From the NCBI RefSeq assembly GCF_900240335.1, contig NZ_LT964979.1, forward strand, positions 806,001 through 870,000: a DNA stretch of 64,000 bases, read 5' to 3'. Of this stretch, positions 9,301 through 17,352 are shown piece after piece. The notes under the pieces were generated by a model that was not told the DNA's origin, did not search any database, and worked only from the letters and a program-made list of their open reading frames with translations. The stretch is from Flavimobilis massiliensis (GTDB lineage: Bacteria; Actinomycetota; Actinomycetes; Actinomycetales; Cellulomonadaceae). Each line of letters starts with the position of its first letter. Position 1 is the first letter of the stretch. The position numbers were made by a program, and so were the translations under genes.

Positions 9301-10055
9301 CCGCTGCACGCACCGTCGTCGTCCACCCTGACGCCGAAGGCCTCGCCGTGACGACCGGAGCGCGTCTGCTGCTCCACGTCCTCGACGCCCAGGCTGTCCG
9401 CTCCCCCGTCCACGTCGTCCTCACGGGTGGCACCGTCGGGATCCGCCTGCTCGCGGAGGCGTCGCGGAACCCGCTGCGCGACCTCGTCGACTGGTCCGAC
9501 GTCCACGTGTGGTGGGGCGACGAACGGTTCGTCACGGCCGACGACAGCGACCGCAACGCGCTCCAGGCGCGTGAGGCGCTGCTCGACGCGCTCCCGCTGC
9601 CGCCCGGGAACGTCCACGAGATGCCGGCCGCCCGGCCCGAGGACCCGTCGTTCGGCCCGGACGAGGCCGCGGCCGAGCACGCCGCCGAACTCGCGCGCTA
9701 TGCCCCTGCGGGCGCGGCGGCGCCGGTGTTCGACGTGGTGCTCCTCGGCATGGGACCGGACATGCATGTCGCGTCGCTCTTCCCGGGGCACCCGGCCCGG
9801 GACGCTGCAGGTTCTCCGACCGTCGGCGTGCACAGCTCCCCCAAGCCGCCGCCGTCGCGCGTCTCACTGACGTTCGAGGCGATCAACGGGGCGCGCGAGG
9901 TGTGGGTCGTCGCGGCAGGTGCCGAGAAGGCGGAAGCTGTCGCCGCGGGCCTTGCAGGCGATCCGGTCTCGTCGGCCGCCCACGTCCACGGAACCGAGCG
10001 CACGCTCTGGCTCATCGACGCGGCAGCGGCAGGCCGCGCCGCGGCTGACGGCTGA
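9297..10055 (+). CDS. pgl: 6-phosphogluconolactonase
   Basis: Pgl hydrolyses 6-phosphogluconolactone to 6-phosphogluconate, the second oxidative step. The 252-residue protein shows VLTGGTVGIRLL near the N-terminus, WGDERFV and LLGMGPDMHVASLFPGHP, all hallmarks of the DevB/Pgl group of the glucosamine-6-phosphate isomerase fold. The GTG start overlaps the opcA stop by three bases. It is the last gene of the operon and ends at a strong hairpin. No gnd follows, so the next oxidative enzyme is encoded elsewhere. Confidence 0.94.
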   Translation: MTAARTVVVHPDAEGLAVTTGARLLLHVLDAQAVRSPVHVVLTGGTVGIRLLAEASRNPLRDLVDWSDVHVWWGDERFVTADDSDRNALQAREALLDALPLPPGNVHEMPAARPEDPSFGPDEAAAEHAAELARYAPAGAAAPVFDVVLLGMGPDMHVASLFPGHPARDAAGSPTVGVHSSPKPPPSRVSLTFEAINGAREVWVVAAGAEKAEAVAAGLAGDPVSSAAHVHGTERTLWLIDAAAAGRAAADG

Positions 10056-10089
10056 GCCTCCCGGCCTCGTCAACAGCCTGGCCACGTCA

Positions 10090-10138
10090 ACAACGTCGAA
10101 GGGCGGCACCCCATCGGGGGGCCGCCCTTCGACGTTGT
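10090..10138. terminator. Bidirectional terminator between pgl and rbpA
   Basis: Perfect 18-bp inverted repeat (10090-10107 with 10121-10138) with a 13-base loop. It lies between convergent pgl and rbpA and can serve both strands. The arm begins ACAACGTCGAAGGGCGGC, so the plus-strand 3' arm ends GTTGT rather than in a U-run. Confidence 0.8.
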
Positions 10139-10210
10139 CATGTCGTGTCTCGTCGCGCACGCACGGACTCCGCCCCCTGAGCGCGCGTGCAGGGCCGGGC
10201 TGCTGGTCGC

Positions 10211-10558
10211 TCAGCCGCCCCGGCGTGCGCGGAGCGCGGCGAGCGCCTCGTCGAGCAGTGCGCTGCCGTCCTCGTCGGACCGACGCTCCTTGACGTAAGC
10301 AAGATGCGTCTTGTAAGGCTCGTTACGCACGGGCGACGGTGGCGCGTCAGCGTCGAGACCCGCAGGGTAGCCGCACCGCGTGCAGTCCCACTGCTCCGGG
10401 ATCTCCGTCGACGGCCCGATCGCGAAGGTCGCGCGCGTCTGGTGGCCGTTGGCGCACCAGTACGCGACGGAATGCCGCTCGGCGAGATCTCCTCGCTCGG
10501 CCTCGCCCATCGGTCCAGCGCCGACGCGCGAACCGCGGATCGCATTTCCACCTGCCAC
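10211..10558 (-). CDS. rbpA: RNA polymerase-binding protein RbpA
   Basis: RbpA is an actinobacterial transcription factor that binds the principal sigma factor and RNA polymerase and stabilises the open complex. The 115-residue protein has the conserved basic N-terminal tail (MAGGNAIRGSRVGAGPMGE), a zinc core with Cys35, His39, Cys59 and Cys62, and a C-terminal sigma-interacting helix. It follows secG on the same strand after 54 bases that include a hairpin, so it may have its own promoter as well as read-through. Confidence 0.95.
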   Translation of the reverse strand: MAGGNAIRGSRVGAGPMGEAERGDLAERHSVAYWCANGHQTRATFAIGPSTEIPEQWDCTRCGYPAGLDADAPPSPVRNEPYKTHLAYVKERRSDEDGSALLDEALAALRARRGG

Positions 10559-10589
10559 GTGTGACTCCCCTGTCGGCGTGGTACTGCTG

Positions 10590-10607
10590 GCCGCCCGAGC
10601 GGGCGGC
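10590..10607 (-). terminator. Short GC hairpin after secG
   Basis: Eight-base arms GCCGCCCG (10590-10597) and CGGGCGGC (10600-10607) lie 5 bases past the secG stop. The two-base gap means the real loop is larger. It is probably a terminator or attenuator between secG and rbpA. Confidence 0.5.
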
Positions 10608-10612
10608 GTGAC

Positions 10613-10852
10613 TCAGATCGTGGCCAGAAGGCCGAGAGCGACGATCGTCAGGACCCAGACGAGGACGAAGCCGACCGTGATGCGGTTGAGGTTGCGCTCG
10701 GCGACGCCGGAGCTGCCGACCGACGCGCTCATGCCGCCTCCGAACATGTCGGAGAGGCCGCCGCCCTTGCCCTTGTGCATGAGGACGAGCATGACGTTCG
10801 CGAGGCTCGTGATGACCAGGACGACCTGGAGGATGATCTTGAGAGTGTCCAC
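10613..10852 (-). CDS. secG: Preprotein translocase subunit SecG
   Basis: SecG is the small accessory subunit of the SecYEG channel. The 79-residue protein has two membrane segments (about 4-24 and 58-77) joined by a loop with LMHKGKGGGLSDMFGGG, the diagnostic SecG motif. It follows tpiA on the same strand after a hairpin, matching the common gap-pgk-tpiA-secG order in actinobacteria. Confidence 0.95.
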   Translation of the reverse strand: MDTLKIILQVVLVITSLANVMLVLMHKGKGGGLSDMFGGGMSASVGSSGVAERNLNRITVGFVLVWVLTIVALGLLATI

Positions 10853-10963
10853 GAGCGGAAGGGTCCTGTTCGTCGAAGCGTGGTGCGGTGGCGTGTGCCA
10901 CCGGGGACAAGAGTAGGCCAGCGGGTCCCGGGGAGGCCAACGCCCCGCCGACAGGCGGGACGC

Positions 10964-10983
10964 CGGTCCTCCCCGGGAGACCG
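10964..10983 (-). terminator. Hairpin after tpiA
   Basis: Arms CGGTC and GACCG enclose a second pairing TCC/GGA, directly after the tpiA stop. A further short hairpin (CCCGCC/GGCGGG, about 10944-10959) follows. Together they suggest termination or attenuation before secG. Confidence 0.45.
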
Positions 10984-11766
10984 TCAGGCCTGCTGGAAGC
11001 GCGCGATCTTCGCGAACTCCTCAGGGTCGAGCGAGGCGCCGCCGACGAGCGCGCCGTCGACGTCCTTCTCAGCCATGAGCTCGACGATCGAGCTCGACTT
11101 CACCGAGCCGCCGTAGAGAACACGGACCGCGTCCGCGACCTCGGCCGAGTAGAGCTCGGCGAGGCGGGCACGGATCGCGCCGTTGACCTCCTGAGCGTCG
11201 GCCGGGGTCGCGACCTCGCCCGTGCCGATGGCCCACACGGGCTCGTACGCGACGACGACCTTGGCCGCGTCCTCGGCCGAGAGGCCCTCGAACGCGCCGT
11301 CGACCTGCGCGAGCGTGTACGAGACCTGCTCGCCGGCCTTGCGGACGTCGAGGCCCTCGCCGACGCAGACGATCGGCACGAGGCCGTGCGCGAGCGCGTT
11401 CTTCGTCTTGGCGTTGACGAGCGCGTCGTCCTCGCCGTGGTACTGGCGACGCTCGGAGTGGCCGATCGCGACGTACGTGACACCGAGACGCGCGAGGAAC
11501 ACGGGCGAGATCTCCCCCGTGTAGGCGCCCGAGACGTGCGCGGAGACGTCCTGCGCGCCGTACGACAGGCCGGACTTCTCGGCGTCCACGAAGGTCTGCA
11601 CCGAGCGCAGGTCCGTGAACGGGACGAGCACGGTGACCTCGGCGGTGGCGAAGTCGTGCTTGCCGTCCTTAAGGTGCCAGTCGAGCTTCTGGACCAGGTC
11701 GATGGCCTCGAGGTGGTCCTTGTTCATCTTCCAGTTGCCCGCGATGAGCGGGGTACGCGTTGCCAC
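10984..11766 (-). CDS. tpiA: Triosephosphate isomerase
   Basis: TpiA interconverts dihydroxyacetone phosphate and glyceraldehyde 3-phosphate. The 260-residue TIM barrel keeps Asn11 and Lys13 (AGNWKMN), the electrophile His103 in IGHSERRQ and the catalytic base Glu175 in AYEPVWAIGTG. It starts 18 bases after pgk, with an AGGAG in the gap, and forms the gap-pgk-tpiA glycolytic operon. Confidence 0.97.
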   Translation of the reverse strand: MATRTPLIAGNWKMNKDHLEAIDLVQKLDWHLKDGKHDFATAEVTVLVPFTDLRSVQTFVDAEKSGLSYGAQDVSAHVSGAYTGEISPVFLARLGVTYVAIGHSERRQYHGEDDALVNAKTKNALAHGLVPIVCVGEGLDVRKAGEQVSYTLAQVDGAFEGLSAEDAAKVVVAYEPVWAIGTGEVATPADAQEVNGAIRARLAELYSAEVADAVRVLYGGSVKSSSIVELMAEKDVDGALVGGASLDPEEFAKIARFQQA

Positions 11767-11784
11767 GATGGGTCTCCTCAGGGT

Positions 11785-12984
11785 TCAGGCGTCGAGGACG
11801 GCGATGCCGGGGAGCGACTTGCCCTCGAGGAACTCGAGGCTCGCGCCGCCACCGGTCGAGATGTGGGAGAAGCCGGCCTCGTCGAAGCCGAGAATCCGGA
11901 CGGCCGCGGCGGAGTCGCCGCCGCCGACGATCGAGAACGCGCCGTCGGCGGTCGCATCGACCATCGCTTGGGCGACGGCACGAGTGCCGCCCGCGAACGC
12001 GTCGAACTCGAAGACGCCCATCGGGCCGTTCCAGACGATCGTCTTCGCGTCGGCGAGCTTCGCCGCAAAGAGCTTCTGCGACTCGGGGCCGATGTCGAGG
12101 CCCATGCGCTCGGCGGGGATCGCGTCGACCGCGACCACGTCGTGCGGCGCGTCAGCGGCGAAGCCGTCGGCCGCGACGATGTCGACAGGGAGGACGATCT
12201 CGACGCCGCGCTCGGCAGCCGTCGCGAGGTATCCCTTGACGGTGTCGATCTGGTCCGTCTCGAGGAGCGACTTGCCGACCGCGTGGCCCTGAGCCGCGAG
12301 GAACGTGAAGACCATGCCGCCACCGATGAGGAGGCGGTCGGCCTTCTCGAGGAGGTTCGCGATGACACCGAGCTTGTCGGAGACCTTCGAACCGCCGAGG
12401 ACGACCGCGTACGGGCGAGCCGGGTCCTCGGTCGCCTTCTTGAGGGAGTCGACCTCCTTGAGGACGAGCTCGCCGACGGCGGCCGGCAGGACCTTCGCGA
12501 TGTCGTAGACGGACGCCTGCTTGCGGTGGACGACGCCGAAGCCGTCGGACACGTACGCGTCCGCGAGCTCCGCGAGGTCGGCGGCGAGCGACTGGCGCTC
12601 CTCGTCGACCTTCGAGGTCTCGCGGGCGTCGAAGCGGATGTTCTCGAGGAGGACGACCTCGCCCTCGCCGAGCGCGGCGACAGCGGCCTTCGCGCCCTCG
12701 CCGACGGTGTCCGCCGCGAGCGTGACCTTGGCGCCGAGCAGCTCGCCGAGGCGGGCCGCGACGGGCGCGAGCGAGTACTTGTCCTCGGGTGCGCCCTTGG
12801 GGCGACCGAGGTGCGCGGTGACGACGACCTTCGCGCCCGCGTCGACGAGGCGCTTGAGCGTCGGCAGCGCGGCGCGGATGCGGCCGTCGTCGGTGATGGT
12901 CGTGCCGTCGAGCGGCACGTTGAAGTCGGAACGGACGAGGACGCGCTTGCCGCGCAGGTCGCCGAGGTCAGCGATGGTCTTCAC
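11785..12984 (-). CDS. pgk: Phosphoglycerate kinase
   Basis: Pgk transfers phosphate from 1,3-bisphosphoglycerate to ADP. The 399-residue protein begins with LRGKRVLVRSDFNVPLDG, the substrate-binding signature, and ends with the nucleotide-binding GGGDSAAAV loop and a STGGGASLEFLEG C-terminal motif. The GTG start is chosen over upstream candidates because AGGAG lies six bases before it and homology begins there. A strong hairpin separates it from gap, so expression may be tuned separately from gap. Confidence 0.97.
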   Translation of the reverse strand: MKTIADLGDLRGKRVLVRSDFNVPLDGTTITDDGRIRAALPTLKRLVDAGAKVVVTAHLGRPKGAPEDKYSLAPVAARLGELLGAKVTLAADTVGEGAKAAVAALGEGEVVLLENIRFDARETSKVDEERQSLAADLAELADAYVSDGFGVVHRKQASVYDIAKVLPAAVGELVLKEVDSLKKATEDPARPYAVVLGGSKVSDKLGVIANLLEKADRLLIGGGMVFTFLAAQGHAVGKSLLETDQIDTVKGYLATAAERGVEIVLPVDIVAADGFAADAPHDVVAVDAIPAERMGLDIGPESQKLFAAKLADAKTIVWNGPMGVFEFDAFAGGTRAVAQAMVDATADGAFSIVGGGDSAAAVRILGFDEAGFSHISTGGGASLEFLEGKSLPGIAVLDA

Positions 12985-13045
12985 CAGGTGCTCCTGATTC
13001 GTGCTGGAGGGAAGGGGGTCAGGCATGCACGGTGCCGCAACGAGA

Positions 13046-13091
13046 GACGTCCGCGTGCGCACCCCGGTGCCGGGGCGCGCACGCGGACGTC
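13046..13091 (-). terminator. Terminator after gap
   Basis: Two 15-base perfect arms (13046-13060 and 13077-13091) extend, after one mismatch, into CCCCG/CGGGG, giving about 20 pairs and a 4-base loop. It begins 29 bases after the gap stop and would reduce read-through into pgk. Confidence 0.75.
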
Positions 13092-13120
13092 AGGCGCTCA
13101 TCGTGCGTGCGCAGCGAACG

Positions 13121-14125
13121 TCAGAGACGCGCGCCCACGTACTGCGTGAGGGAGACGAGCGAGGACGAGTAGCCCCACTCGTTGTCGTACCAGGCGACGA
13201 CCTTGACGAGGTCGCCCGACACCTTGGTGAGCTTCGAGTCGAAAATCGAGGTGTGCGGGTCCGTGATGATGTCCGAGGAGACGATGTCGTCGTCGACGAA
13301 CTTCAGGACACCCTTGAGCGGGCCCTCGGCGGCAGCCTTGACCGCGGCGTTGACCTCGTCGACCGTGACCTCGCGCGAGGCGGTGAAGGTGAGGTCCGTG
13401 GCCGAACCCGTGATCGTCGGGACGCGCATGGCGAAGCCGTCGAGCTTGCCCTTGAGCTCCGGGAGGACGAGCGCGACAGCCTTGGCCGCACCGGTCGACG
13501 TCGGAACGATGTTCTGCGCGGCGGCGCGGGCGCGGCGGAGGTCCTTGTGCGGGCCGTCCTGGAGGTTCTGGTCACCCGTGTAGGCGTGGATCGTGGTCAT
13601 GAGGCCACGCTCGATGCCGATCGCGTCGTTGAGCGCCTTGGCCATGGGGGCGAGGCAGTTCGTCGTGCACGAGGCGTTCGAGATGATGTTGTGCTTCGCG
13701 GGGTCGTAGTCCTCGTGGTTGACACCCACGACGAACGTCGCGTCCTCGTTCTTCGCCGGGGCGGAGATGATGACCTTCTTGGCTCCAGCCTCGATGTGCG
13801 CGGAGGCCTTCGTGGCGTCGGTGAAGAAGCCGGTCGACTCGATGACGATGTCCGCACCGAGCTCGCCCCACGGGAGGTTCTTCGGGTCGCGCTCGGCGAG
13901 AGCGCGGATCGACTTGCCGTCGACGATGATCGCCTCGTCGTTGTAGTCGACCGAGAGCGGGAAACGGCCCAGCACGGTGTCGTACTTGAGCAGGTGGGCC
14001 AGGGTGTGGTTGTCGGTCAGGTCGTTGACACCGACGATCTCGATGTCAGCGCCGGACTCGACGATGGCGCGGAAGAAGTTGCGGCCGATGCGGCCGAAGC
14101 CGTTAATGCCGACGCGGATGGTCAC
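13121..14125 (-). CDS. gap: Type I glyceraldehyde-3-phosphate dehydrogenase
   Basis: This enzyme oxidises glyceraldehyde 3-phosphate with NAD+ and phosphate. The 334-residue protein starts VTIRVGINGFGRIGR (Rossmann motif) and has the catalytic Cys153 in SNASCTTNC and the His in HAYTGDQ. The GTG start has GAGGAGG at ideal spacing; longer upstream reading in the same frame is not conserved. Upstream lies a near-palindrome next to a possible -10 element, see the regulatory entry. It is the first gene of the gap-pgk-tpiA group. Confidence 0.97.
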   Translation of the reverse strand: MTIRVGINGFGRIGRNFFRAIVESGADIEIVGVNDLTDNHTLAHLLKYDTVLGRFPLSVDYNDEAIIVDGKSIRALAERDPKNLPWGELGADIVIESTGFFTDATKASAHIEAGAKKVIISAPAKNEDATFVVGVNHEDYDPAKHNIISNASCTTNCLAPMAKALNDAIGIERGLMTTIHAYTGDQNLQDGPHKDLRRARAAAQNIVPTSTGAAKAVALVLPELKGKLDGFAMRVPTITGSATDLTFTASREVTVDEVNAAVKAAAEGPLKGVLKFVDDDIVSSDIITDPHTSIFDSKLTKVSGDLVKVVAWYDNEWGYSSSLVSLTQYVGARL

Positions 14126-14178
14126 GTTGCCCTCCTCGGGGCGCGTCGGCTGACACCGACGCACACGGTTGTTGACGA

Positions 14179-14200
14179 ACTGTACGTACGTCGATGTACG
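14179..14200 (-). promoter_or_regulatory. Putative gap promoter with overlapping operator-like palindrome
   Basis: On the minus strand TACAGT (14184-14179) resembles a -10 element. Immediately upstream is a 16-base near-palindrome, CGTACATCGACGTACG read on the minus strand (14200-14185), symmetric at 14 of 16 positions. A protein bound there would cover the promoter spacer. No convincing -35 hexamer is seen. The pairing of the two elements is inference. Confidence 0.4.
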
Positions 14201-14322
14201 CGATGAGATGCGGACCCCGCGTCCCGTCACCGAGTCATGTGGTCCGCATCACCGAACGGCACAAGCCTATACCGTCCGGCGGTCTAGCGATGGGACGAAC
14301 GTCCGAGCGGACGCGCGACTTC

Positions 14323-15303
14323 TCACGGATCGAGCAACTCGGGGGCAAGTCCTGCCTCCGTGTCCGGGATGCCCAGGTCCTGGGCGCGCTTGTCGGCCGT
14401 CGCGAGCAACCGTCGGATCCGCCCGGCGACCGCATCCTTCGTGAGAGGCGGATCGGCGAGCTGGCCGAGCTCCTCGAGCGACGCCTGCTTGTGCGCGAGC
14501 CGCAGCTCCCCTGCCTCGCGCAGGTGCTCCGGAAGGTCCTCGCCGAGAATCTCGAACGCCCGCTCGACGCGAGCCCCGGCAGCGACGGCAGCGCGTGCGG
14601 ACCTCCTGAGGTTCGCGTCGTCGAAGTTCGCGAGCCGGTTCGCGGTCCCCCGGACCTCGCGTCGCGCACGGCGCTCGTCCCAGACCGTCGCCACCTCGGG
14701 TGCCCCCATCTGCACGAGCATCTGCGAGATCGCCTCGCCGTCACGCACGACGACGCGATCGACCCCGCGCACCTCGCGCGCCTTTGACTGGACGCCGAGG
14801 CGTCGGGCTGCTCCGACGAGTGCGAGCGCCGCCTCAGGACCCGGGCAGGTGATCTCGAGGGACGACGAGCGTCCTGGCTCGGTCAGCGACCCGTGGGCAA
14901 GGAACGCGCCGCGCCACGCGGCCGCGGACTCCTCGGCGCCTCCGGCGACGACCTGGGGCGGAAGGCCACGCACCGGCCGGCCCCGGTTGTCGAGGAGGCC
15001 CGTCTGCCGCGCGAGCGACTCCCCCTCGCGCACGACGCGGACGACGTAACGCTGGCTGCGACGCAACCCGCCGGGGGCGATGACGACGACCTCGCTCTGG
15101 TGGCCGTACACCTCGGCGATCGACGTCTTGAGCCGCCTCGCGACGACCCCCGTGTCGATCTCGGCCTCGACGACGATGCGCCCAGAGACGATGTGCAGCC
15201 CTCCCGCAAACCTCAGCAGCGACGAGACCTCAGCCTTGCGGCAGCTCGTCCTGTCGACCCGGAGCCGCGCGAGCTCGTCCTTCACCTGTGCGGTCAGTGC
15301 CAT
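14323..15303 (-). CDS. whiA: DNA-binding protein WhiA
   Basis: WhiA is a regulator in Gram-positive bacteria; in Streptomyces it acts with WhiB in sporulation, while in non-sporulating species its role is linked to division and growth. The 326-residue protein begins MALTAQVKDELARLRV and has an N-terminal LAGLIDADG-like fold without nuclease residues and a C-terminal helix-turn-helix with the family motifs RLANFDDANLRRSARAA and LREAGELRLAHKQASLEELG. An upstream in-frame ATG three codons earlier is an alternative start. It is the last gene of the uvrA-uvrC-rapZ-yvcK-whiA cluster. Confidence 0.94.
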   Translation of the reverse strand: MALTAQVKDELARLRVDRTSCRKAEVSSLLRFAGGLHIVSGRIVVEAEIDTGVVARRLKTSIAEVYGHQSEVVVIAPGGLRRSQRYVVRVVREGESLARQTGLLDNRGRPVRGLPPQVVAGGAEESAAAWRGAFLAHGSLTEPGRSSSLEITCPGPEAALALVGAARRLGVQSKAREVRGVDRVVVRDGEAISQMLVQMGAPEVATVWDERRARREVRGTANRLANFDDANLRRSARAAVAAGARVERAFEILGEDLPEHLREAGELRLAHKQASLEELGQLADPPLTKDAVAGRIRRLLATADKRAQDLGIPDTEAGLAPELLDP

Positions 15304-15373
15304 GCGGACCATCCTGCCATCTGCCGGGCGATGCCCGGCCCGCGACCTGGACGGCCCGGGCACGGGGGCGGAG

Positions 15374-16348
15374 TCAGCCCCGGGCCGGCACGTCCCCGAG
15401 CACGTCGTCGAACACGTCGCGATACGCGGCCGCGAGCCGCAGCGTGTCATGCCGCGGGCTGCCGTCACCGACCCGCACCTGACGCATGACGGTGCGTGCC
15501 CCCATGGCACTCGCGACCCGCGTGAGCTGTTCGACGTCCTCGACCGACGACGGGTCGGCGAGGACGACGTCGACGCGCAGCTGCGGCGCGTGCTGGTGGA
15601 GCACCGTGAGGTGGTCCGTCGCGGTGAGCCCCTCGGTCTCCCCTGCCTCGGCCGCCAGGTTGAGCGTCACGCACCGGCGCGCACGGGTCGTGTGGAGCGC
15701 CGTGGCAAGCTCCGGGACGAGAAGGTGCGGCATGACCGAGGTGAACCACGATCCCGGGCCGAGAACGACCCAGTCCGCCTCCTCGACCGCAGCGACCGAG
15801 TCTGGGCACGCCGGAGGGTCTGCCGGGACGAGCCGCACCTGCTCGATCCGTCCGGGGGCGACGGCGACGTGCGACTGCCCCGTGACGATCCCCACGCCCC
15901 CTCCCTCCTCGCGGACGTCAGCCTCGATCGTCAACGGCACCGAGGCCATCGGCAGGACCCGGCCGCGGGCGCCGAGGAGCCGGCCGACCCAGTCGAGCCC
16001 GTCGACCGTGTCCCCGAGGATGTCCCACACGGCGGCGATGAGGAGGTTGCCGACGGCGTGCCTGTCCAGGTCGCCGTCAGAGACGAAGCGGTGCTGGAGC
16101 ACGTCCCGCCACGTCCGGCCCCACTCGTTCTCCTCGCACAGTGCGGCGAGCGCCATCCGCAGGTCCCCCGGCGGCAGCACCCCGAGCTCGTCGCGCAGCC
16201 GGCCCGAGGAGCCGCCGTCGTCGGCGACGGTGACGATCGCAGTGAGCCGCTCCGACATGAGGCGCAGAGCGCCGAGGTTCGCGGACAGCCCGTGCCCGCC
16301 GCCGAGCGCGACGATCCGCGGGCCGTGAGGGGTCCGCGCGGGCCGCAC
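15374..16348 (-). CDS. yvcK: YvcK/CofD-like gluconeogenesis-associated protein
   Basis: This is a CofD-like fold protein that in Bacillus and Mycobacterium (CuvA) is needed for morphology and growth on gluconeogenic carbon sources and binds UDP-sugars. The signature GGGHGLS is at about 16-22, followed by ADDGGSSGRLR and GDLRMALAAL. I chose the GTG 10 bases after an AAGGAG located at the very end of rapZ; another GTG nine codons earlier would overlap rapZ. The tight rapZ-yvcK-whiA packing is characteristic. Confidence 0.92.
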   Translation of the reverse strand: MRPARTPHGPRIVALGGGHGLSANLGALRLMSERLTAIVTVADDGGSSGRLRDELGVLPPGDLRMALAALCEENEWGRTWRDVLQHRFVSDGDLDRHAVGNLLIAAVWDILGDTVDGLDWVGRLLGARGRVLPMASVPLTIEADVREEGGGVGIVTGQSHVAVAPGRIEQVRLVPADPPACPDSVAAVEEADWVVLGPGSWFTSVMPHLLVPELATALHTTRARRCVTLNLAAEAGETEGLTATDHLTVLHQHAPQLRVDVVLADPSSVEDVEQLTRVASAMGARTVMRQVRVGDGSPRHDTLRLAAAYRDVFDDVLGDVPARG

Positions 16349-16355
16349 GTCCGGG

Positions 16356-17318
16356 TTACTCCTTGCCGAGGTCACGCGCAGTCACCACCACCCGGTACCC
16401 GGCCTGCCGCAGCCGGTGGCCCAGCTCCTCCGACACCGCGACCGACCTGTGCTTGCCACCCGTGCAGCCGACGGCGATCGTCGCGTACGTCTTCTCCTCT
16501 CCGAGGTAGCCCTCGAGAACGGGCTCGAGGGCCTCGACGTAGCGGTCGAGGAACACCTGGGCGGGTTGCTGGCCGAGAACGTAGTCCCGAACGGGCGCGT
16601 CGCGCCCGTTGAGCGCGCGCAGCTCGGTCACCCAGTACGGGTTGGGCAGGAAGCGCATGTCGACGACCTGGTCCGCGTCGAGCGGGAGCCCGTACTTGAA
16701 CCCGAACGACACGATGTGGACGCGCAGGTGGTGGTCGAGACCAGCGTGGACGGACTGGCGGACCTCGCGCCCGAGGTCGTGCACCGAGAGGTCGCTCGTA
16801 TCGATGACGATGTCGGCTGACGTCCGCAGCGCCTTGAGCATCTCGCGCTCCTGCGCGATCCCGTCGGTGAGCCGGCCGTCGCCCTGGACGGGGTGCGGGC
16901 GTCGCACGGACTCGTAGCGCCGCACGAGCACCTCATCGGACGCGTCGAGGAACATCACCCGGTAGTCGACGTCAAGCTTCTTCACCTGGGCGAGGACCGA
17001 CTCGAGATCGTCGAAGAACTGCCGCCCGCGGACGTCGACGACGGCGGCGAAGCGCGAGAGCGTGTCGCCCGCGTGGGCCGACATCTCGATGAGCGGCAGC
17101 AGCATCTGGGGCGGAAGGTTGTCGACGACGTACCATCCGAGGTCCTCGAGCTCGGCGGCCGCACGCGACCGACCGGCGCCCGACATGCCCGTGATGATGA
17201 CGACCTGGGTCTGTTCGAGCCGCGGCGCGTGGGCCGACGCCTCGAGGGCAGGGATCCCGTCAGGGAGCGTGTGCGGGGCGTGGTGGTCGGCGGGCGCGGG
17301 CTGTCCGTCGGTGCTCAT
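16356..17318 (-). CDS. rapZ: RNase adapter protein RapZ family, P-loop NTPase
   Basis: RapZ in E. coli binds small RNAs and glucosamine 6-phosphate to control amino-sugar synthesis; actinobacterial members are nucleotide-binding proteins of less certain role. The Walker A GMSGAGRS (44-51) has Arg where many members have Lys. Other family motifs are WYVVDNLPPQML, SFGFKYGLP and VGCTGGKHRSVA. Start choice is uncertain: this ATG has GGAGG only one base upstream, whereas a GTG nine codons earlier sits seven bases after the uvrC stop. It is coupled to uvrC and yvcK. Confidence 0.92.
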   Translation of the reverse strand: MSTDGQPAPADHHAPHTLPDGIPALEASAHAPRLEQTQVVIITGMSGAGRSRAAAELEDLGWYVVDNLPPQMLLPLIEMSAHAGDTLSRFAAVVDVRGRQFFDDLESVLAQVKKLDVDYRVMFLDASDEVLVRRYESVRRPHPVQGDGRLTDGIAQEREMLKALRTSADIVIDTSDLSVHDLGREVRQSVHAGLDHHLRVHIVSFGFKYGLPLDADQVVDMRFLPNPYWVTELRALNGRDAPVRDYVLGQQPAQVFLDRYVEALEPVLEGYLGEEKTYATIAVGCTGGKHRSVAVSEELGHRLRQAGYRVVVTARDLGKE

Positions 17319-17352
17319 GCCTCCAGCATGCCAGCCCCGGATCACGACGACG

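Noticed and set aside
10888..13149. A 753-codon plus-strand frame opposite tpiA and pgk
   Set aside because: Antisense shadow with repetitive charged composition; both genes on the minus strand are certain.
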